Source: Candidatus Halobonum tyrrellensis G22 (GTDB lineage: Archaea > Halobacteriota > Halobacteria > Halobacteriales > Haloferacaceae). From it: a stretch of DNA of 64,000 bases. This document shows, piece after piece, positions 16,500 to 26,652 of the stretch. The stretch covers positions 1-64,000 of the forward strand of contig NZ_ASGZ01000023.1 in assembly GCF_000495475.1 (NCBI RefSeq). Reading direction: 5' to 3'. The position numbers were made by a program, and so were the translations under genes. Numbering within the stretch: the stretch's first letter is position 1; the number at the start of each line of letters is the position of its first letter. A model generated the notes under the pieces. It worked only from the letters and a program-made list of their open reading frames with translations. It did not search any database and was not told where the DNA came from.

Positions 16500-16554
16500 C
16501 TCGCCGGGCGACGGGTTCGGGGAGTTCAAACCGGCGAGCGTCCAAACCCCCCCG

Positions 16555-17532
16555 ATGGGTAACGCAGACCTCCGCTCGCTCGCGGCCATCGCCGACGTGT
16601 CGTTCGACGACGTGAGCGGCGTCGTCGCCGTCGACGCGCACAACTGGCTCTACCGCTACCTCACGACGACGGTCAAGTTCACGTCCGACCGGGTGTACAC
16701 CACCGCCGGCGGCGACGAGGTGGCGAACCTCGTCGGCATCGTCCAGGGGCTACCCAAGTTCTTCGAACACGGGCTGACCCCCGTCTTCGTCTTCGACGGC
16801 GGCGTCACCGAGTTGAAGGACGCGGAGGTGTCCGAGCGCCGTGCACGACGGGAGAAGGCCGAGGAGCGCCGGCAGGCGGCCGAGGAGCGGGGCGACGCGG
16901 TCGAGGCGGCGCGGCTGGAGGCGCGCACCCAGCGGCTCACGTCGGTCATCCACGAGACTTCCCGGGGACTGCTCGACCGTCTCGACGTGCCTATCGTGGA
17001 GGCGCCCGCGGAGGGCGAGGCGCAGTGTGCGTACATGAACCGGGTGGGCGACGTCGACTACTCCGGCAGCGAGGACTACGACACCCTGCTGTTCGGCGGG
17101 CCGTACACGCTCCGACAGCTCACGTCGTCGGGCGACCCGGAGCTGATGGACCTGAACGCGACGCTCGACGAACACGACATCACGTACGAACAACTGGTCG
17201 ACATCGGGATGCTCTGCGGGACCGACTTCAACGAGGGCGTCCCCGGAATCGGACCGAAGACGGCGCTCAAGGAGGTGAAGGAACACGGCGACCTGTTCGG
17301 CGTCCTCGACGCGCGCGACGCCCACATCGACTTCGCCGACCGCATTCGGGAACTGTTCTTCGACCCGCCGACGACCGACGACTACGACGTCGACACCGAC
17401 CTCTCGCCGGACGTCGACGCCGCCCGCGCGTACGTCACCGACGAGTGGGAGGTGCCCGCGGGCGAGGTGGACCGCGGGTTCGACCGCATCGAGGAGGCGC
17501 TCACGCAAACCGGTCTCGACGACTGGACCTGA
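16555..17532 (+). CDS. fen: Flap endonuclease FEN1
   Basis: Structure-specific 5' nuclease of 325 residues that removes RNA-primed flaps in replication and repair. The acidic metal ligands are visible: D27 ([10 protein letters not shown]), D81 (VFVFDGG), the glutamates of [14 protein letters not shown], the aspartates of [11 protein letters not shown] and the final aspartate in [18 protein letters not shown], which also holds the helix-hairpin-helix DNA-binding element. The C-terminus TQTGLDDWT resembles a PCNA-interacting peptide (Q-x-x-L-x-x-W). Start [10 protein letters not shown] is conserved in archaeal FEN1. Confidence 0.96.
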   Translation: MGNADLRSLAAIADVSFDDVSGVVAVDAHNWLYRYLTTTVKFTSDRVYTTAGGDEVANLVGIVQGLPKFFEHGLTPVFVFDGGVTELKDAEVSERRARREKAEERRQAAEERGDAVEAARLEARTQRLTSVIHETSRGLLDRLDVPIVEAPAEGEAQCAYMNRVGDVDYSGSEDYDTLLFGGPYTLRQLTSSGDPELMDLNATLDEHDITYEQLVDIGMLCGTDFNEGVPGIGPKTALKEVKEHGDLFGVLDARDAHIDFADRIRELFFDPPTTDDYDVDTDLSPDVDAARAYVTDEWEVPAGEVDRGFDRIEEALTQTGLDDWT

Positions 17533-17633
17533 CGGGGACGACGCGAACCGAATCGCGAGCCGGACCGCTCGACCGCCGCCCGGTCGGGGGAATCCGATGG
17601 GATTAAACCGTCCCGCGGGGAACCGACGAGTGC

Positions 17634-17708
17634 GCTCGGTTGGTGTAGTCCGGCCAATCATGTTGGCCTTTCGAGCCGACGACCAGGGTTCAAATCCCTG
17701 ACCGAGCA
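17634..17708 (+). tRNA. tRNA-Glu(UUC)
   Basis: Complete 75-nt tRNA. The acceptor stem GCTCGGT pairs with ACCGAGC, followed by discriminator A. The anticodon stem TTGGC/GCCGA encloses the loop CTTTCGA, with anticodon TTC. The D-arm sequence (GTGTAGTCCGGCCAATCA) is identical to that of the Glu(CUC) gene at 8.8 kb. No intron and no encoded CCA. An AT-rich GATTAAACC about 30 nt upstream is a likely promoter. No displaced 3' copy is visible downstream. Confidence 0.95.
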
Positions 17709-17795
17709 TTCTGCGGGGACCGAAACGACCAGCGGCGCGGCGCGGATTCCGAGGCGGACGAGTCGCAGCGGCCGAAGGGAGCGAGTCCGACCGTC

Positions 17796-17831
17796 GTTTA
17801 AGTAGTTCTCGACACAACGGATAGATACGAA
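17796..17831 (+). repeat. 36-bp promoter-like repeat, copy 1
   Basis: First of three near-identical copies (others at 18562-18597 and 18719-18754). It begins GTTTAAGTAGTTCTCGACAC and ends GGATAGATACGAA. The TTTAAGTA core resembles the strongest haloarchaeal TATA boxes, with the conserved block ending where transcription would begin. Similarity to copy 3 extends further, to about 17873, including a small palindrome GGACGCGTCC (17854-17863). Possible promoter of a short non-coding RNA. Confidence 0.7.
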
Positions 17832-17893
17832 GGAGGTTCGACGCCCGCGCGTCGGACGCGTCCTCACAGTTCTCATCCGGCCAGCGGTGGCTC

Positions 17894-18499
17894 TCACTCC
17901 AGCGCCCACGCGATAGCGGCGCCCCGCCGGTGGACCGGGTGGCGCAACCCGTCGAACCGCTCGATAGCGGCGACGCTCGCGTTCAGGTCGTACCAGAAGT
18001 CGAGGTCAACCACCGCCTTCCGCGCCAGCGTCTCCGCGCCGAACCGCTCGGGCGACTCGGGGACCGTTACGGGGTCGTCCGGCGCCCGCTCGTAGAACAG
18101 TCCGAGCAGGCCGCCGGGTCGGTCGAATCCCGACTCCGAGAGCCGTTTCGCGTCGGTGAGGAGGGTGTTCGCGTCGAACGGGCTGAAGACGTGTCCGTAC
18201 GCGTGTGGCTCCGGGTCGCCGTTCGCCCGCCAGTAGCGGAGGAGTTTGGCCTCGACTGGCGTACCGTCCGCGAGGCGGAGGTCACACCGCGCCGCCCGTT
18301 CGGGGTACGCGACTTCCCGTTCGACCCCGCGGTACCGCTCGTGCCGCTCCGCGAGGTAGTCGACCAGCGCGTCCACCTGTCGCTCCTCCGACTCCGACCC
18401 CAGTCCGTCGCCGTACCGACCGGTCGTCTCGGCGTCCACCGGCGGAACCGCGGACGCGACGTCGGCCGCGAACCGCGAGAGGGACTCCTCGTTCGACAC
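17894..18499 (-). CDS. Hypothetical protein with PD-(D/E)XK nuclease-like motif
   Basis: Protein of 201 residues of unknown function. After an alpha-helical N-terminus (SRFAADVASAVPPVDAETTG) it has ERQVDALVDYLAERHERY, then CDLRLADGTPVEAKLLRYWR. The spacing D...E-A-K is that of a PD-(D/E)XK restriction-endonuclease-like active site. YGHVFSPFDANTLLTDAKRL follows. GTG at 18499 gives VSNEESLSRF; longer frames read through the 36-bp repeat and are rejected. It has no partner methyltransferase beside it, so a classical restriction system is not supported. It is flanked by direct copies of the 36-bp repeat, both in the opposite orientation to the gene. Confidence 0.68.
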   Translation of the reverse strand: MSNEESLSRFAADVASAVPPVDAETTGRYGDGLGSESEERQVDALVDYLAERHERYRGVEREVAYPERAARCDLRLADGTPVEAKLLRYWRANGDPEPHAYGHVFSPFDANTLLTDAKRLSESGFDRPGGLLGLFYERAPDDPVTVPESPERFGAETLARKAVVDLDFWYDLNASVAAIERFDGLRHPVHRRGAAIAWALE

Positions 18500-18561
18500 G
18501 GCCGACCCACGCCCGGTGGGCGCTAAAAGTCGGCGTGACCGCCGCCGTCTCCCCCGAGCCT

Positions 18562-18597
18562 GTTTAAGTAGTTCTCGACACAACGGATAGATACGAA
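18562..18597 (+). repeat. 36-bp promoter-like repeat, copy 2
   Basis: Exact match to copy 1 over 36 bp. Six nt downstream is a perfect 7-bp hairpin ACCGGCG-GACGCA-CGCCGGT (18603-18622), which would lie in the first 20-30 nt of any transcript. The sequence further downstream differs from copies 1 and 3. Confidence 0.7.
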
Positions 18598-18718
18598 CGA
18601 GGACCGGCGGACGCACGCCGGTCGCTTCTCCCGTCTCCAGTTCGACAGCGACGCCGTTCGACGCCCGACGGGTCGGTATCGTCCCCGGTGCGACTCGGCC
18701 GCGGTCACCCCGAGATTC

Positions 18719-18754
18719 GTTTAAGTAGTTCTCGATACAACGGATAGATACGAA
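18719..18754 (+). repeat. 36-bp promoter-like repeat, copy 3
   Basis: Differs from copies 1 and 2 by one base (C to T near position 17). The downstream ~40 nt resemble those of copy 1 (GTTCGACGCC...GTCGGACGC...GTTCTC) and contain a 12-nt palindrome CCGACGCGTCGG (18767-18778). Copies 1 and 3 therefore look like members of one ~75-nt unit. Confidence 0.7.
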
Positions 18755-18919
18755 CGGAGTTCGACGCCGACGCGTCGGACGCTCCGCCGGTTCTCGATTC
18801 GACTCGTCCCCTCCTCGTCAGCGTGTGCCGTCCGCTCGGGCGGACTAGCCGGCCGAACGGGACGGTTCTCGACGCCCGACGACCCGTCCGAGAGCGGGGA
18901 GCCCCGACCGGCGGGCCGC

Positions 18920-20908
18920 TCAGGCCAGCCAGTCGTCGGGTTTGGTGTCGTAGTCCACCTCGGCGGCGCCGATCCGCGCCTCCAACTCGGCGTCGAGTTC
19001 GTGGTGTTCGACCCCGTCGCCGTCGTAGCGGAGGCGGACGCCGACCTCCTCCCCGTCGGGTTCGCGGCCGCGGCGGCGCGCGACTTCGAGTTCGTGGTCG
19101 TCGTACTCGGTGACGATTGTCGCGAGGTTGACCGGCCGGCCCCACAGTTCGAACACGCGTTCGAGGGTGGACTCGGCTTTCGCCAGGTCGAGTGCGACGC
19201 CGTTGTAGCGGTGGCCGAGGAGGAGTTCCCCGCGGTTGTCGAAGTTACCGTCGTAGACGGCGATGCTGGGCTTGCCGAAGTTGGTGAACCGGAGCAGCAG
19301 CTTCCGTTTCACGTCGTCGGGGTCGGTGCTCGCCACGCGGTAGTCGTCGGTCGCGCGCGAGTACTCGTAGGTGAAGTAGTTCCCCTCGACGACGAACTCG
19401 CGGGTGAGGAACTCGTCGATGAACGTCACGTCGTTGTGGCTCTCGCGCACCTCGCGCATCCGCGCCCAGCCGGCGCCGTAGTCGACGTCCGCGAGCGCCT
19501 CCTCGACGCTCGCGTACACCTCGTCGTCGAACATGTAGCGGGCGGCCTGTTCGAGTTCGCTCCGGCCGACGCGTTCGAGGAAGCCGCGGTGGGCGGGCTT
19601 GGCCAGCGAGAAGTGCCGCTCGCAGAGGCCCTCGTAGCTGAGGACCGCCCACGGGTAGCGGTCGGCGTCTATCTCGCCCGCCCGCGCGCGTTCGAGGCCG
19701 TCGGCGTCGACCCGCGGGTCGTCGGGGTCGAACCGGTCGAGCGTGTCCGACCGCACCTCCTCCAACGCCGGGTCGGGCGCGAGCGCCTCCCGGACGGTGT
19801 CGAAGTCGACCGTGTCGTGGAAGTTGCGCCACGAGACGCCGCGCACCCGCAGGAGTCTGTCGACCACCTCCCGGCGGTTCGCGGCGTTCTCGACGTACTC
19901 CCACAGCTCCTTGCCCAGTTTGTACGGGTTCAGCCCGGGCGACCCGAGCACGCGCGACTGGTGGTCGGCGTACGTGAGGAACTCGTCGGTGCCCGCGAAC
20001 CCCTCCTCGGCCATCATCAGCGACTCCCAGTAGGCCGCCCACCCCTCGTTCATCACCTTCGTCAGCTTCTGGGGGGCGAAGTAGTACGCCTCCCGCCGGA
20101 GCAGTTCGAGCACCTCGTCCATCCACGGCTCGCGCTCCGTCGCCTTCCCCTCCTCGTCGTCGTAGCGCTCGCCGTGTTCGCGGAGGTACGCGAGCACGTC
20201 CGGCCGCGGCGCGGCGAGGTGTTCGCGGCCCTCCTGGGCTTCGACCCACTCGTCGTCGAACACCTGGTCGCGCACCTCCGAGGAGAGTCCCAGCCGGTCG
20301 AGCCGCTCGTCGATGTCGACGTCGGCGAACTCCTCGGCGGTCTCGCCGCCGCGCTCGGCCGCGAGCGCGCGGTGTTGGTCGATGGTGTCTTCGAGACAGA
20401 GTGCGGCGTCGATGAACCGCTCCACCTCGCCGCGGTCCGTCTCGGGGTCGTCCATGTACCCCGCGATGGTCTCGGCGTGCCGTTCGAGCATCGCGGCCGC
20501 GTCGGGCTCCTCGTCGTCGCCGGCGAACCGGCCGAACCACTCGTTGTTCCGGAAGAAGTCGGCGTGCGCCTCGACGTGGGTGATCACCGCCTTCTGGTCG
20601 GCGAGGCTGTTCGACTCCTGGAGGAACGCGTGACACGGGTTGTCGTTGTTGACGATCTCGAACGCCTTCCCCATCCCGAACGCGTCCTGCTTCCGCTGGC
20701 GGTCGTACTTCATCCCCCACCGCCAGTGGGGGTAGCGGGTCTGGAACCCGTCGTACGCGATGAGTTCGTTCATCTCGTCGTAGTCGACGACCCAGTAGTT
20801 CACCGGGTACGGCCGGAGTCCCAGCCGCTCGGCCAGTTCCCGCGCGCGCTCCGCCGGTTCCTCGAGTCGCGCCGCCTCGCGGCGCGCGACGATCCTGTCG
20901 TCTTTCAT
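18920..20908 (-). CDS. spoVR: SpoVR family protein
   Basis: Cytoplasmic protein of 662 residues of the SpoVR/YcgB family. Conserved stretches include [34 protein letters not shown], the [20 protein letters not shown] region, [15 protein letters not shown] with clustered histidines and acidic residues that suggest a metal site, and [17 protein letters not shown]. The molecular function is unknown; in Bacillus the family is needed for spore cortex formation and in enterobacteria it belongs to the general-stress group. It is the last gene of prkA1-prkA2-yeaH-spoVR, with an ATGA overlap (4 nt) with yeaH. No sporulation is implied in an archaeon. Confidence 0.93.
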   Translation of the reverse strand: MKDDRIVARREAARLEEPAERARELAERLGLRPYPVNYWVVDYDEMNELIAYDGFQTRYPHWRWGMKYDRQRKQDAFGMGKAFEIVNNDNPCHAFLQESNSLADQKAVITHVEAHADFFRNNEWFGRFAGDDEEPDAAAMLERHAETIAGYMDDPETDRGEVERFIDAALCLEDTIDQHRALAAERGGETAEEFADVDIDERLDRLGLSSEVRDQVFDDEWVEAQEGREHLAAPRPDVLAYLREHGERYDDEEGKATEREPWMDEVLELLRREAYYFAPQKLTKVMNEGWAAYWESLMMAEEGFAGTDEFLTYADHQSRVLGSPGLNPYKLGKELWEYVENAANRREVVDRLLRVRGVSWRNFHDTVDFDTVREALAPDPALEEVRSDTLDRFDPDDPRVDADGLERARAGEIDADRYPWAVLSYEGLCERHFSLAKPAHRGFLERVGRSELEQAARYMFDDEVYASVEEALADVDYGAGWARMREVRESHNDVTFIDEFLTREFVVEGNYFTYEYSRATDDYRVASTDPDDVKRKLLLRFTNFGKPSIAVYDGNFDNRGELLLGHRYNGVALDLAKAESTLERVFELWGRPVNLATIVTEYDDHELEVARRRGREPDGEEVGVRLRYDGDGVEHHELDAELEARIGAAEVDYDTKPDDWLA

Positions 20909-22227
20909 GATCCGTCCTCCGTCGAGAGGATGTCGTAGATGGCGCCGGTCACGTCCTCGGGACCGCCGACGCGCGTGACCGCGACGTTGTCCAGGTCCGT
21001 GAGCGCGCTTTCGACCTCCTCGGCGTGGGTCGCGTTGATCGTGTTGCCGCCGGGTTGGGTCTCGACGTACGCGTGGAGGTTGGCGTCGATCGACCGCATC
21101 AGCGGCACCACGTTCTCGGTGGTGTCGTTACTGGAGTTCTCGGAGTCGCCCGCCGCGAACACGTAGCGGTTCCACTCGCTCCAGGGGTACTCCGCTAAGA
21201 TCTCCGCGGCGAGTTCGTACGCGCTGGATATCCGGGTGCCGCCGCCCGAGCGGATGCCGAAGAACTCCCCGCGTTCGACCTCCCACGCCTCCGCGTCGTG
21301 GGCGACGTAGTGGAACGTCGCCTCGTCGTACTTGCCGGTGAGATACCAGTCGAGCGGCGTGAACACCCGCTCGACGAGTTCGCGCTTCCGCTTGCGCATC
21401 GACCCGGACACGTCGCGGATGTTAACCACGACCACGTTCTTCTGGCGCTTCTCCTCCACCTCGGGGTGGCGGTAGCGCTCGTCCTCGCGGCGGAACGGCA
21501 CCTGCTTCAGCCCGTCACGGCGGATCCGCTGGTTGATCGGCGTCCGTTCGACGTTCTCGGCCATCTCGTCGAACGACGCCCACCGGTCGCGCTCGTCGTC
21601 GGGCACGTCGCCCATCGCGTCGTCGATCCACGCCAGCGAGACGAGGACGTTCTCGCCGCGACAGAAGTCGAACACGTCGCGGGCGTCCGCGCCGGCGACC
21701 CGGCACGCCTCGCGGACGTACTCCTCGTCGAAGTCGGTCGCGAGCTTCCGCTTGAGTCCCTGCTTGAACAACTGCTCGAAGTCGAGCGTGGAGTTCGGTC
21801 CCGCGCGGGTGAGTTCGGTGAAGTCGCCCTCCACCTCCTCGACGACCTGCTTCCCCTTGGGTTCGAGATCCAGCCCGAGTTGGTCGTCCAACTCCTCGGC
21901 GAACTCGCTGGGGTCCATCTCGTAGTAGCCGTGCTCCCCCTCGCCCTCGCCGGGTTCGTCGCCGTCGCCGTCGCCGTCACCGTCGTCGCCGTCGTCGCCG
22001 GGTACGTCGACCGGCTGGCCGGGTTGGGGCTGACCGCCCTGCCCCTGGCCGACGCCGCCCATGTCCCGCTGGCTGTACTCGAACCCCGGGAGGTCGACCA
22101 TCTTCACCGGGATCCGGATGTCGCCGTCGCCGCCCGACAGGTCGCCCTCGCGGATGAACTCGGTGAGGTCCGGGCGGCGCTGTTCGCCGACCTCGCGGAA
22201 CCGTTCGAGGTCCTCCCTCAGTCCCAT
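20905..22227 (-). CDS. yeaH: YeaH/YhbH family protein (DUF444)
   Basis: Protein of 440 residues of the DUF444 family, normally co-encoded with PrkA kinases and SpoVR. A glycine-, glutamine- and aspartate-rich low-complexity linker lies near residues 55-95. The C-terminal half has VWA-like features, with the MIDAS pattern in [20 protein letters not shown] and [20 protein letters not shown]. In enterobacteria YeaH works with the kinase YeaG in starvation and nitrogen stress. The ATG at 22227 was chosen because [20 protein letters not shown] is the family N-terminus; it overlaps the end of prkA2 by 10 nt, indicating translational coupling. Confidence 0.93.
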   Translation of the reverse strand: MGLREDLERFREVGEQRRPDLTEFIREGDLSGGDGDIRIPVKMVDLPGFEYSQRDMGGVGQGQGGQPQPGQPVDVPGDDGDDGDGDGDGDEPGEGEGEHGYYEMDPSEFAEELDDQLGLDLEPKGKQVVEEVEGDFTELTRAGPNSTLDFEQLFKQGLKRKLATDFDEEYVREACRVAGADARDVFDFCRGENVLVSLAWIDDAMGDVPDDERDRWASFDEMAENVERTPINQRIRRDGLKQVPFRREDERYRHPEVEEKRQKNVVVVNIRDVSGSMRKRKRELVERVFTPLDWYLTGKYDEATFHYVAHDAEAWEVERGEFFGIRSGGGTRISSAYELAAEILAEYPWSEWNRYVFAAGDSENSSNDTTENVVPLMRSIDANLHAYVETQPGGNTINATHAEEVESALTDLDNVAVTRVGGPEDVTGAIYDILSTEDGS

Positions 22228-24506
22228 CGCGCGCTCACCTCCCGCATCACGGCCCGGCCGACCAGTTCGGCCGACGCCGGGCTGTACCCCTGCGAGACGA
22301 GGTGGGTTATCGTCCGCTCTTTCACGCGCTCGGTCTCCGTGTTCGCGGGCGGGTCGTCCCACCGCGCGGGGTCGAAGTCCTCGTAGACGCGCCGGACGTC
22401 CTCCCACGAGTGGGTGTCGAGCACCGCCCGGATCACCGGGATCGAGGCGAGGTCGACGTCCGACACCGCGAAGTCGTCGTCGCGGTGCTCCCACGCGTAG
22501 CGGTTGATCGCGGTGATCACCTTCTCGCGGCGGAACTCCTCGACCGCCTGGCTCGGCGAGTTCCCCGAGTAGTCGGACTCGGCGAACCGCCCGAGGTGTT
22601 CGGTCTCGAACACCTTCATCAACAGCGGGTCGGGGTCGACCGGCCCGCGGTCGGTCGCCACCTGCTCGTCGGCGTCCCACGCGAACACGTGTTCGACGTA
22701 CTCGGCGACCGTCTCCTCGGCGACGCCCTTGTCCGCGAGCACCGCGTCGAGCACGTCCCGCTCCTGCCGGCCGAACACGTACTCCTTGACGGCGGCGAGG
22801 CGGCCCTCGTACTCGGCGGCCTCCGCCCGCGAGAACACCGGGGCGTCGGCCAGCCCGTTCGCCATCGCGTCGAGCAGGTCCGTCGGCATCAGCACCTCCT
22901 CGACCGGCAGGTCGGGGTGGTGGCGGTCGGGCGTCTCGTGGAGCAGGTCCGCGACCACGTCGCGGGTGTACGTCACCGGGATGCCGTGGGTGCCGTCCTC
23001 GCCGTCGAACTCGTAGTCGGCGGCGTCGACACGCTCGTCGCCCTCGCGCAGGTAGCCCTGGTCGTACAGCAGCGCCTTGTCGACCAGGTCGACGTCCGCG
23101 GGGAGGTCCTCGCTGTCGAGCCGCGTCACCACGCTGTACGCCGCCGCCGCCTCGATGGCGTGGGGGGCGAGTTCACGCTCGCGGGTGACCCCGCGCTCGT
23201 CGCGTACGGTCACGGTCAGCGGCGCGCGCACCCGCTCGTCGACCGTCTCGCGGACCGCCTCGGGGTCGGTCGCGTCGATGGCGGTCGCCCACACGCCGGT
23301 CTCGTCGGTGAGTTCGCGGTGGATCAGCTCGGCTTCGAGCGACAGTCCCGTGAGGTAGCGGAACTCGTGGCGGTCGAGCCGGCGCTTGAGCGCCTTCAGC
23401 GGGTCGCGGTCGTTTCGGTCGGCGAACTGGTCCAGTTCCGCGTCCAGGTCCGGGTTCGAGATGATCAGCAACTGCGAGTCGATGTCCATCCCGATCCCCT
23501 TGTCGAGTTTGACGTGCTTCTCGTCGGGCACGTTCAGCAGTTTCCGCAGCAGGTCCGCGTGCTGGCTGGCGTCCTCGACCACGGTGAGCAGGCCGTTCCC
23601 CTGCGAGAGCACGCCGTCGTAGCTGAACGCGCGGGGGTCTTTCCGCCCGCGGCTGTCGAGTTCCCGCAGCATGCCGGGCATCCACGAGCCGACCAGCCGC
23701 TCCTTCGGCGAGCCGTCGTCCTCGGCGTGGAGCACGCCGATGCCCGAGCCGACGCCGACGACGTAGTTCTTCACCCGGAGGTGCCCCCGGTCGGTCACCG
23801 CCGAGAACAGTTCGCGGGCGCCCTCGCGGCGGTAGCGCTCCTCGAGGTAGTCGTACGCCTCCCGCGAGAACGGGTCGAGTTCCGTGTCGAGTCTGACCGG
23901 CACGTGGTCGTCGTTCCCGTCGTTGAGGTCGGCGACGATCTCGCGGCGGACCGACTCGGGGAACACCGACAGCGGGTGCGCCTGTACGGGGCTCTCGTAC
24001 CAGTCGTCCTCGTCGTCGGCGTCGCCGCCGTAGCTCAGGTTGCTCGCGCCCGACGACCCCGCGCCCGCGATGTTCCACTCGACGGTGTACCGGCGGCCCG
24101 CCCGCGTCTTGGAGTAGGCGCTCAGCCCGTTGACCAGACACCGCTTCAGCTCCGACTTGCCCGTCGCGGTGGGCCCGTCGAACCAGTGGATCTTCTCGTC
24201 TTTCCCGCGACCCGCCGCCACGGTCCGGAGGTCGTCGACGAACGCGTTCAACACCTTCGTGTTGCCGAGCACCGCGTGCGCGCCGTCGTTGTGCGGGTCG
24301 TCGAAGAAGCGGTAGCGCTCGCGCTCCTCGCCCTCCTCGATGACGGTGCGGGTGCCCATCGACTCGACGGCGTCCAGCAGGTACTTCGCCGCGTGAGCGG
24401 CCACGGAGGGGTTCGCGAACGCGAGGTCCACGTACTCCTCGAGGCTCATCGGAGGCTCGTACGCCCCGTCGAGCGCCTCGTCGGCCCGCTCGATGTAGTC
24501 GGTCAT
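22218..24506 (-). CDS. prkA2: PrkA family serine protein kinase, second paralogue
   Basis: Protein of 762 residues: an AAA-like P-loop domain with Walker A GPTATGKS (111-118) and a C-terminal PrkA kinase-like region ([20 protein letters not shown] and [20 protein letters not shown]). It is clearly diverged from the upstream paralogue (different Walker A and about 70 residues longer), so the two are not a recent duplication. It starts 1 nt after prkA1 stops. Reported activity of bacterial PrkA/YeaG includes serine autophosphorylation; partner and substrates in archaea are unknown. Two non-identical PrkA proteins in tandem suggest a hetero-oligomeric kinase. Confidence 0.9.
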   Translation of the reverse strand: MTDYIERADEALDGAYEPPMSLEEYVDLAFANPSVAAHAAKYLLDAVESMGTRTVIEEGEERERYRFFDDPHNDGAHAVLGNTKVLNAFVDDLRTVAAGRGKDEKIHWFDGPTATGKSELKRCLVNGLSAYSKTRAGRRYTVEWNIAGAGSSGASNLSYGGDADDEDDWYESPVQAHPLSVFPESVRREIVADLNDGNDDHVPVRLDTELDPFSREAYDYLEERYRREGARELFSAVTDRGHLRVKNYVVGVGSGIGVLHAEDDGSPKERLVGSWMPGMLRELDSRGRKDPRAFSYDGVLSQGNGLLTVVEDASQHADLLRKLLNVPDEKHVKLDKGIGMDIDSQLLIISNPDLDAELDQFADRNDRDPLKALKRRLDRHEFRYLTGLSLEAELIHRELTDETGVWATAIDATDPEAVRETVDERVRAPLTVTVRDERGVTRERELAPHAIEAAAAYSVVTRLDSEDLPADVDLVDKALLYDQGYLREGDERVDAADYEFDGEDGTHGIPVTYTRDVVADLLHETPDRHHPDLPVEEVLMPTDLLDAMANGLADAPVFSRAEAAEYEGRLAAVKEYVFGRQERDVLDAVLADKGVAEETVAEYVEHVFAWDADEQVATDRGPVDPDPLLMKVFETEHLGRFAESDYSGNSPSQAVEEFRREKVITAINRYAWEHRDDDFAVSDVDLASIPVIRAVLDTHSWEDVRRVYEDFDPARWDDPPANTETERVKERTITHLVSQGYSPASAELVGRAVMREVSARWD

Positions 24507-24507
24507 G

Positions 24508-26583
24508 TTACTGTGACTCTTCCAGCTCGCTCTTTGCCACCTCCGCGCCGGCGAACTCCAGCACCTCGCGCGCGCCCTCGCGGGAGTAGCCCTGTTCGAT
24601 CAACGCGTCGACCCACGCGCTCCGCTCGTCGTCGTCGAGTTCCCCCGCCGACACCAGCGCGGAGAAGTTGATGTTGTGCTTCTTGTCCTCCCAGAGCTTC
24701 CGCTCCAAGGCGCGCCGCAGTCGGTCGTTCTCCTGGGGGTCGAAGCTCGACCCCTCCCGCGCCCGGCGGGAGACCCAGTTGGCGACCTCCTGGCGGAAGT
24801 CGTCCTTCCGGTCGCCGGGGATCTCCAGTTTCTCCTCAACCGACCGCAGGAACGTCTCGTCCGGTTCCTGCTCGCGGCCCGTGAGGCTGTCCTCGACGGT
24901 GGTGTCGTCGATGTACGCCATCACGTGGTCCATGTACTTCTCGCCCTGTCGGCGGATCTCGTCGACGTCGTACGCCAGCGCGTGCCGCACGTCCTCGATG
25001 GCGCGCTCGCGGTACTCCTCGCGGACGAGTTCGAGGTAGCGGTGGTAGGCGTCGAGGTTCTCCTCGGGGATCGACCCGTGGTTCTCGAGGTTCTCCTCGA
25101 GGTGGGTGAACATCGACAGCGGCGAGAGGTAGTCGCGCCCGCGGTGGGTCGAGTCCATGATCGCCTCGGCGATCTCGTCGCCGATGAACCGCGCGGAGAC
25201 GCCGTCCATCCCCTCGGCGATGTCCGAGAGCGCGTCGCCGCTCTCGCGCAGCTTCCGCTCGTCGATGTCGTCGGTCTCGTCGATCTCGCCGTTGTACGCG
25301 AGCGCCTTCTGGACCAGCGAGACGTTCCCCTCCGCGGGCTCCTCGATCCGCGTGAGCACGCCGAACAGCCCCGCCATCTCCATGGTGTGCGGCTCGATGT
25401 GCATGTTCGGCACGTCGGCGTTCCGGAGCATCTTCCGGTAGATCTCCGCCTCCTCGTCGTACTCGAGGACGTACGGGTAGTCGATCCGCTTGGTGCGGTC
25501 GTTGAACGCCTCCATCTTCTCGTCGCCCTTCTTCTCGCGGTACTCCGGCATGTTGGTGCGGCCGACGATCACCTGGTCGATGTCGATCCGCGGGTTGTTC
25601 CGCGGCTTGATCGTCTGCTCTTGGGAGGCGTGGAGGAAGTCGTAGAGGAACTCCCGCTGGAGCTTCAGTAGCTCCTCGCCCGAGAAGATCCCCCGGTTGG
25701 CGTTACAGAACGCGCCCGCGTAGTCGAACGCCCGCGGGTCGTTCTCGCCGTACACCGCGAGCTTCGAGTAGTTGACGTCGCCGGTCAACTCGGTCTCGTC
25801 TTGGTTCTTCTTGTCCTTCGGCTCGAACGTCTCGACGCAGCGGCGCTGGTTCTCGTCGGCGACCAGCCGGACGATCTCGACGTGGTTGTCGAGCACCGCC
25901 TGGAGGTCGTCCTCGTAGTGAGCGAGGAGTTCGTCCATGTAGAAACTCGACGCCGGGTCGAGCGACTGCTCGTTGCGGATCGTGTACGGCGCGTCAAGGT
26001 CCTCGTTGAGCCGTTCGATCACGCGGTCCCGCTGGGGCTGGGGCAACAACACCAGCGGGTCCTGGTTCATCGCCGACTGGACCGTGTCGTCGGAGGGGTC
26101 CTGGTCTTCGATCACCTCACAGAGGTTGGTCCACCGGAACGTGTACATCCGGCCGGCCTCGCTGGCGGTGTAGTCCTCGAAGTAGCGCCGGACGAGCCAG
26201 TCGAAGTGGCTCTTGCCCGACCCCACCGGCCCGAGGAGGAGTTTGATCCGCTTTTCGGGGCCAAGCCCCCGAGCGCCCGACTTCACCTTGTTGACGAACT
26301 CGTGGATCGACTCGTGGACCTCCCGACCGTAGAAGGTGTTCTCGCCGTCGTGGAGGGGGTCCTCGCTCGCCATCAGGTACTCCACGACGCCCGCGTCCTC
26401 GTCGTAGCGGGTGCCGTAGTGGTCGAACATGTCGGCGACCCGCTGGTGGGCGTTGCGCGCCACGTGAGGGTCGTCGGCGACCTCTTCGAGGTACCACTCG
26501 AACGAGTTCGCCTCTCTGAGGTCCGCGGGAACCGATTCCTTGTAGTGTTCGCTCAGTTTTTCAAGCGTTTCCATCTCTTTCAT
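24508..26583 (-). CDS. prkA1: PrkA family serine protein kinase, first paralogue
   Basis: Protein of 691 residues close to the canonical PrkA/YeaG plan: an N-terminal helical region, an AAA-like domain with Walker A GPVGSGKS (118-125), the conserved EEPLHD-like EDPLHDGENTFYGREV segment, VIVGRTNMPEYREKKGDEKMEAF sensor region, and a C-terminal kinase-like domain. First gene of the four-gene operon. The ATG at 26583 was chosen because MKEMETLEKLSEHYKESVPADL is the family N-terminus; upstream in-frame sequence runs into the repeat-bearing regulatory region. A leftward TATA-like box at 26761-26768 implies a leader of roughly 150 nt containing a conserved hairpin (26709-26732), unusual among the mostly leaderless genes here. 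Confidence 0.93.
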   Translation of the reverse strand: MKEMETLEKLSEHYKESVPADLREANSFEWYLEEVADDPHVARNAHQRVADMFDHYGTRYDEDAGVVEYLMASEDPLHDGENTFYGREVHESIHEFVNKVKSGARGLGPEKRIKLLLGPVGSGKSHFDWLVRRYFEDYTASEAGRMYTFRWTNLCEVIEDQDPSDDTVQSAMNQDPLVLLPQPQRDRVIERLNEDLDAPYTIRNEQSLDPASSFYMDELLAHYEDDLQAVLDNHVEIVRLVADENQRRCVETFEPKDKKNQDETELTGDVNYSKLAVYGENDPRAFDYAGAFCNANRGIFSGEELLKLQREFLYDFLHASQEQTIKPRNNPRIDIDQVIVGRTNMPEYREKKGDEKMEAFNDRTKRIDYPYVLEYDEEAEIYRKMLRNADVPNMHIEPHTMEMAGLFGVLTRIEEPAEGNVSLVQKALAYNGEIDETDDIDERKLRESGDALSDIAEGMDGVSARFIGDEIAEAIMDSTHRGRDYLSPLSMFTHLEENLENHGSIPEENLDAYHRYLELVREEYRERAIEDVRHALAYDVDEIRRQGEKYMDHVMAYIDDTTVEDSLTGREQEPDETFLRSVEEKLEIPGDRKDDFRQEVANWVSRRAREGSSFDPQENDRLRRALERKLWEDKKHNINFSALVSAGELDDDERSAWVDALIEQGYSREGAREVLEFAGAEVAKSELEESQ

Positions 26584-26652
26584 GGTGTGTTGTCTAGCCG
26601 GCGTCTCGACTTTCGAGCCGCCTCGTGCCTGCGACCGGCCCACCGGCACCGT

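Larger units (their letters stand above)
18500..18919. other. Gene-free stretch with two promoter-like repeats
   Basis: About 420 bp with no supported gene. It contains copies 2 and 3 of the 36-bp repeat, each followed within ~30 nt by a GC-rich inverted repeat. Any transcript would run rightwards, toward the 3' end of spoVR, and so could be antisense to it if not terminated. Confidence 0.6.

Noticed and set aside
17658-18708. Minus-strand frames containing SFVSIRCVENYLN
   Set aside because: These residues are the translated complement of the 36-bp repeat, not a conserved protein motif.
17796-18754. CRISPR array
   Set aside because: Three similar repeats but spacings of 766 and 157 bp are irregular and far too long; no cas genes in the window.
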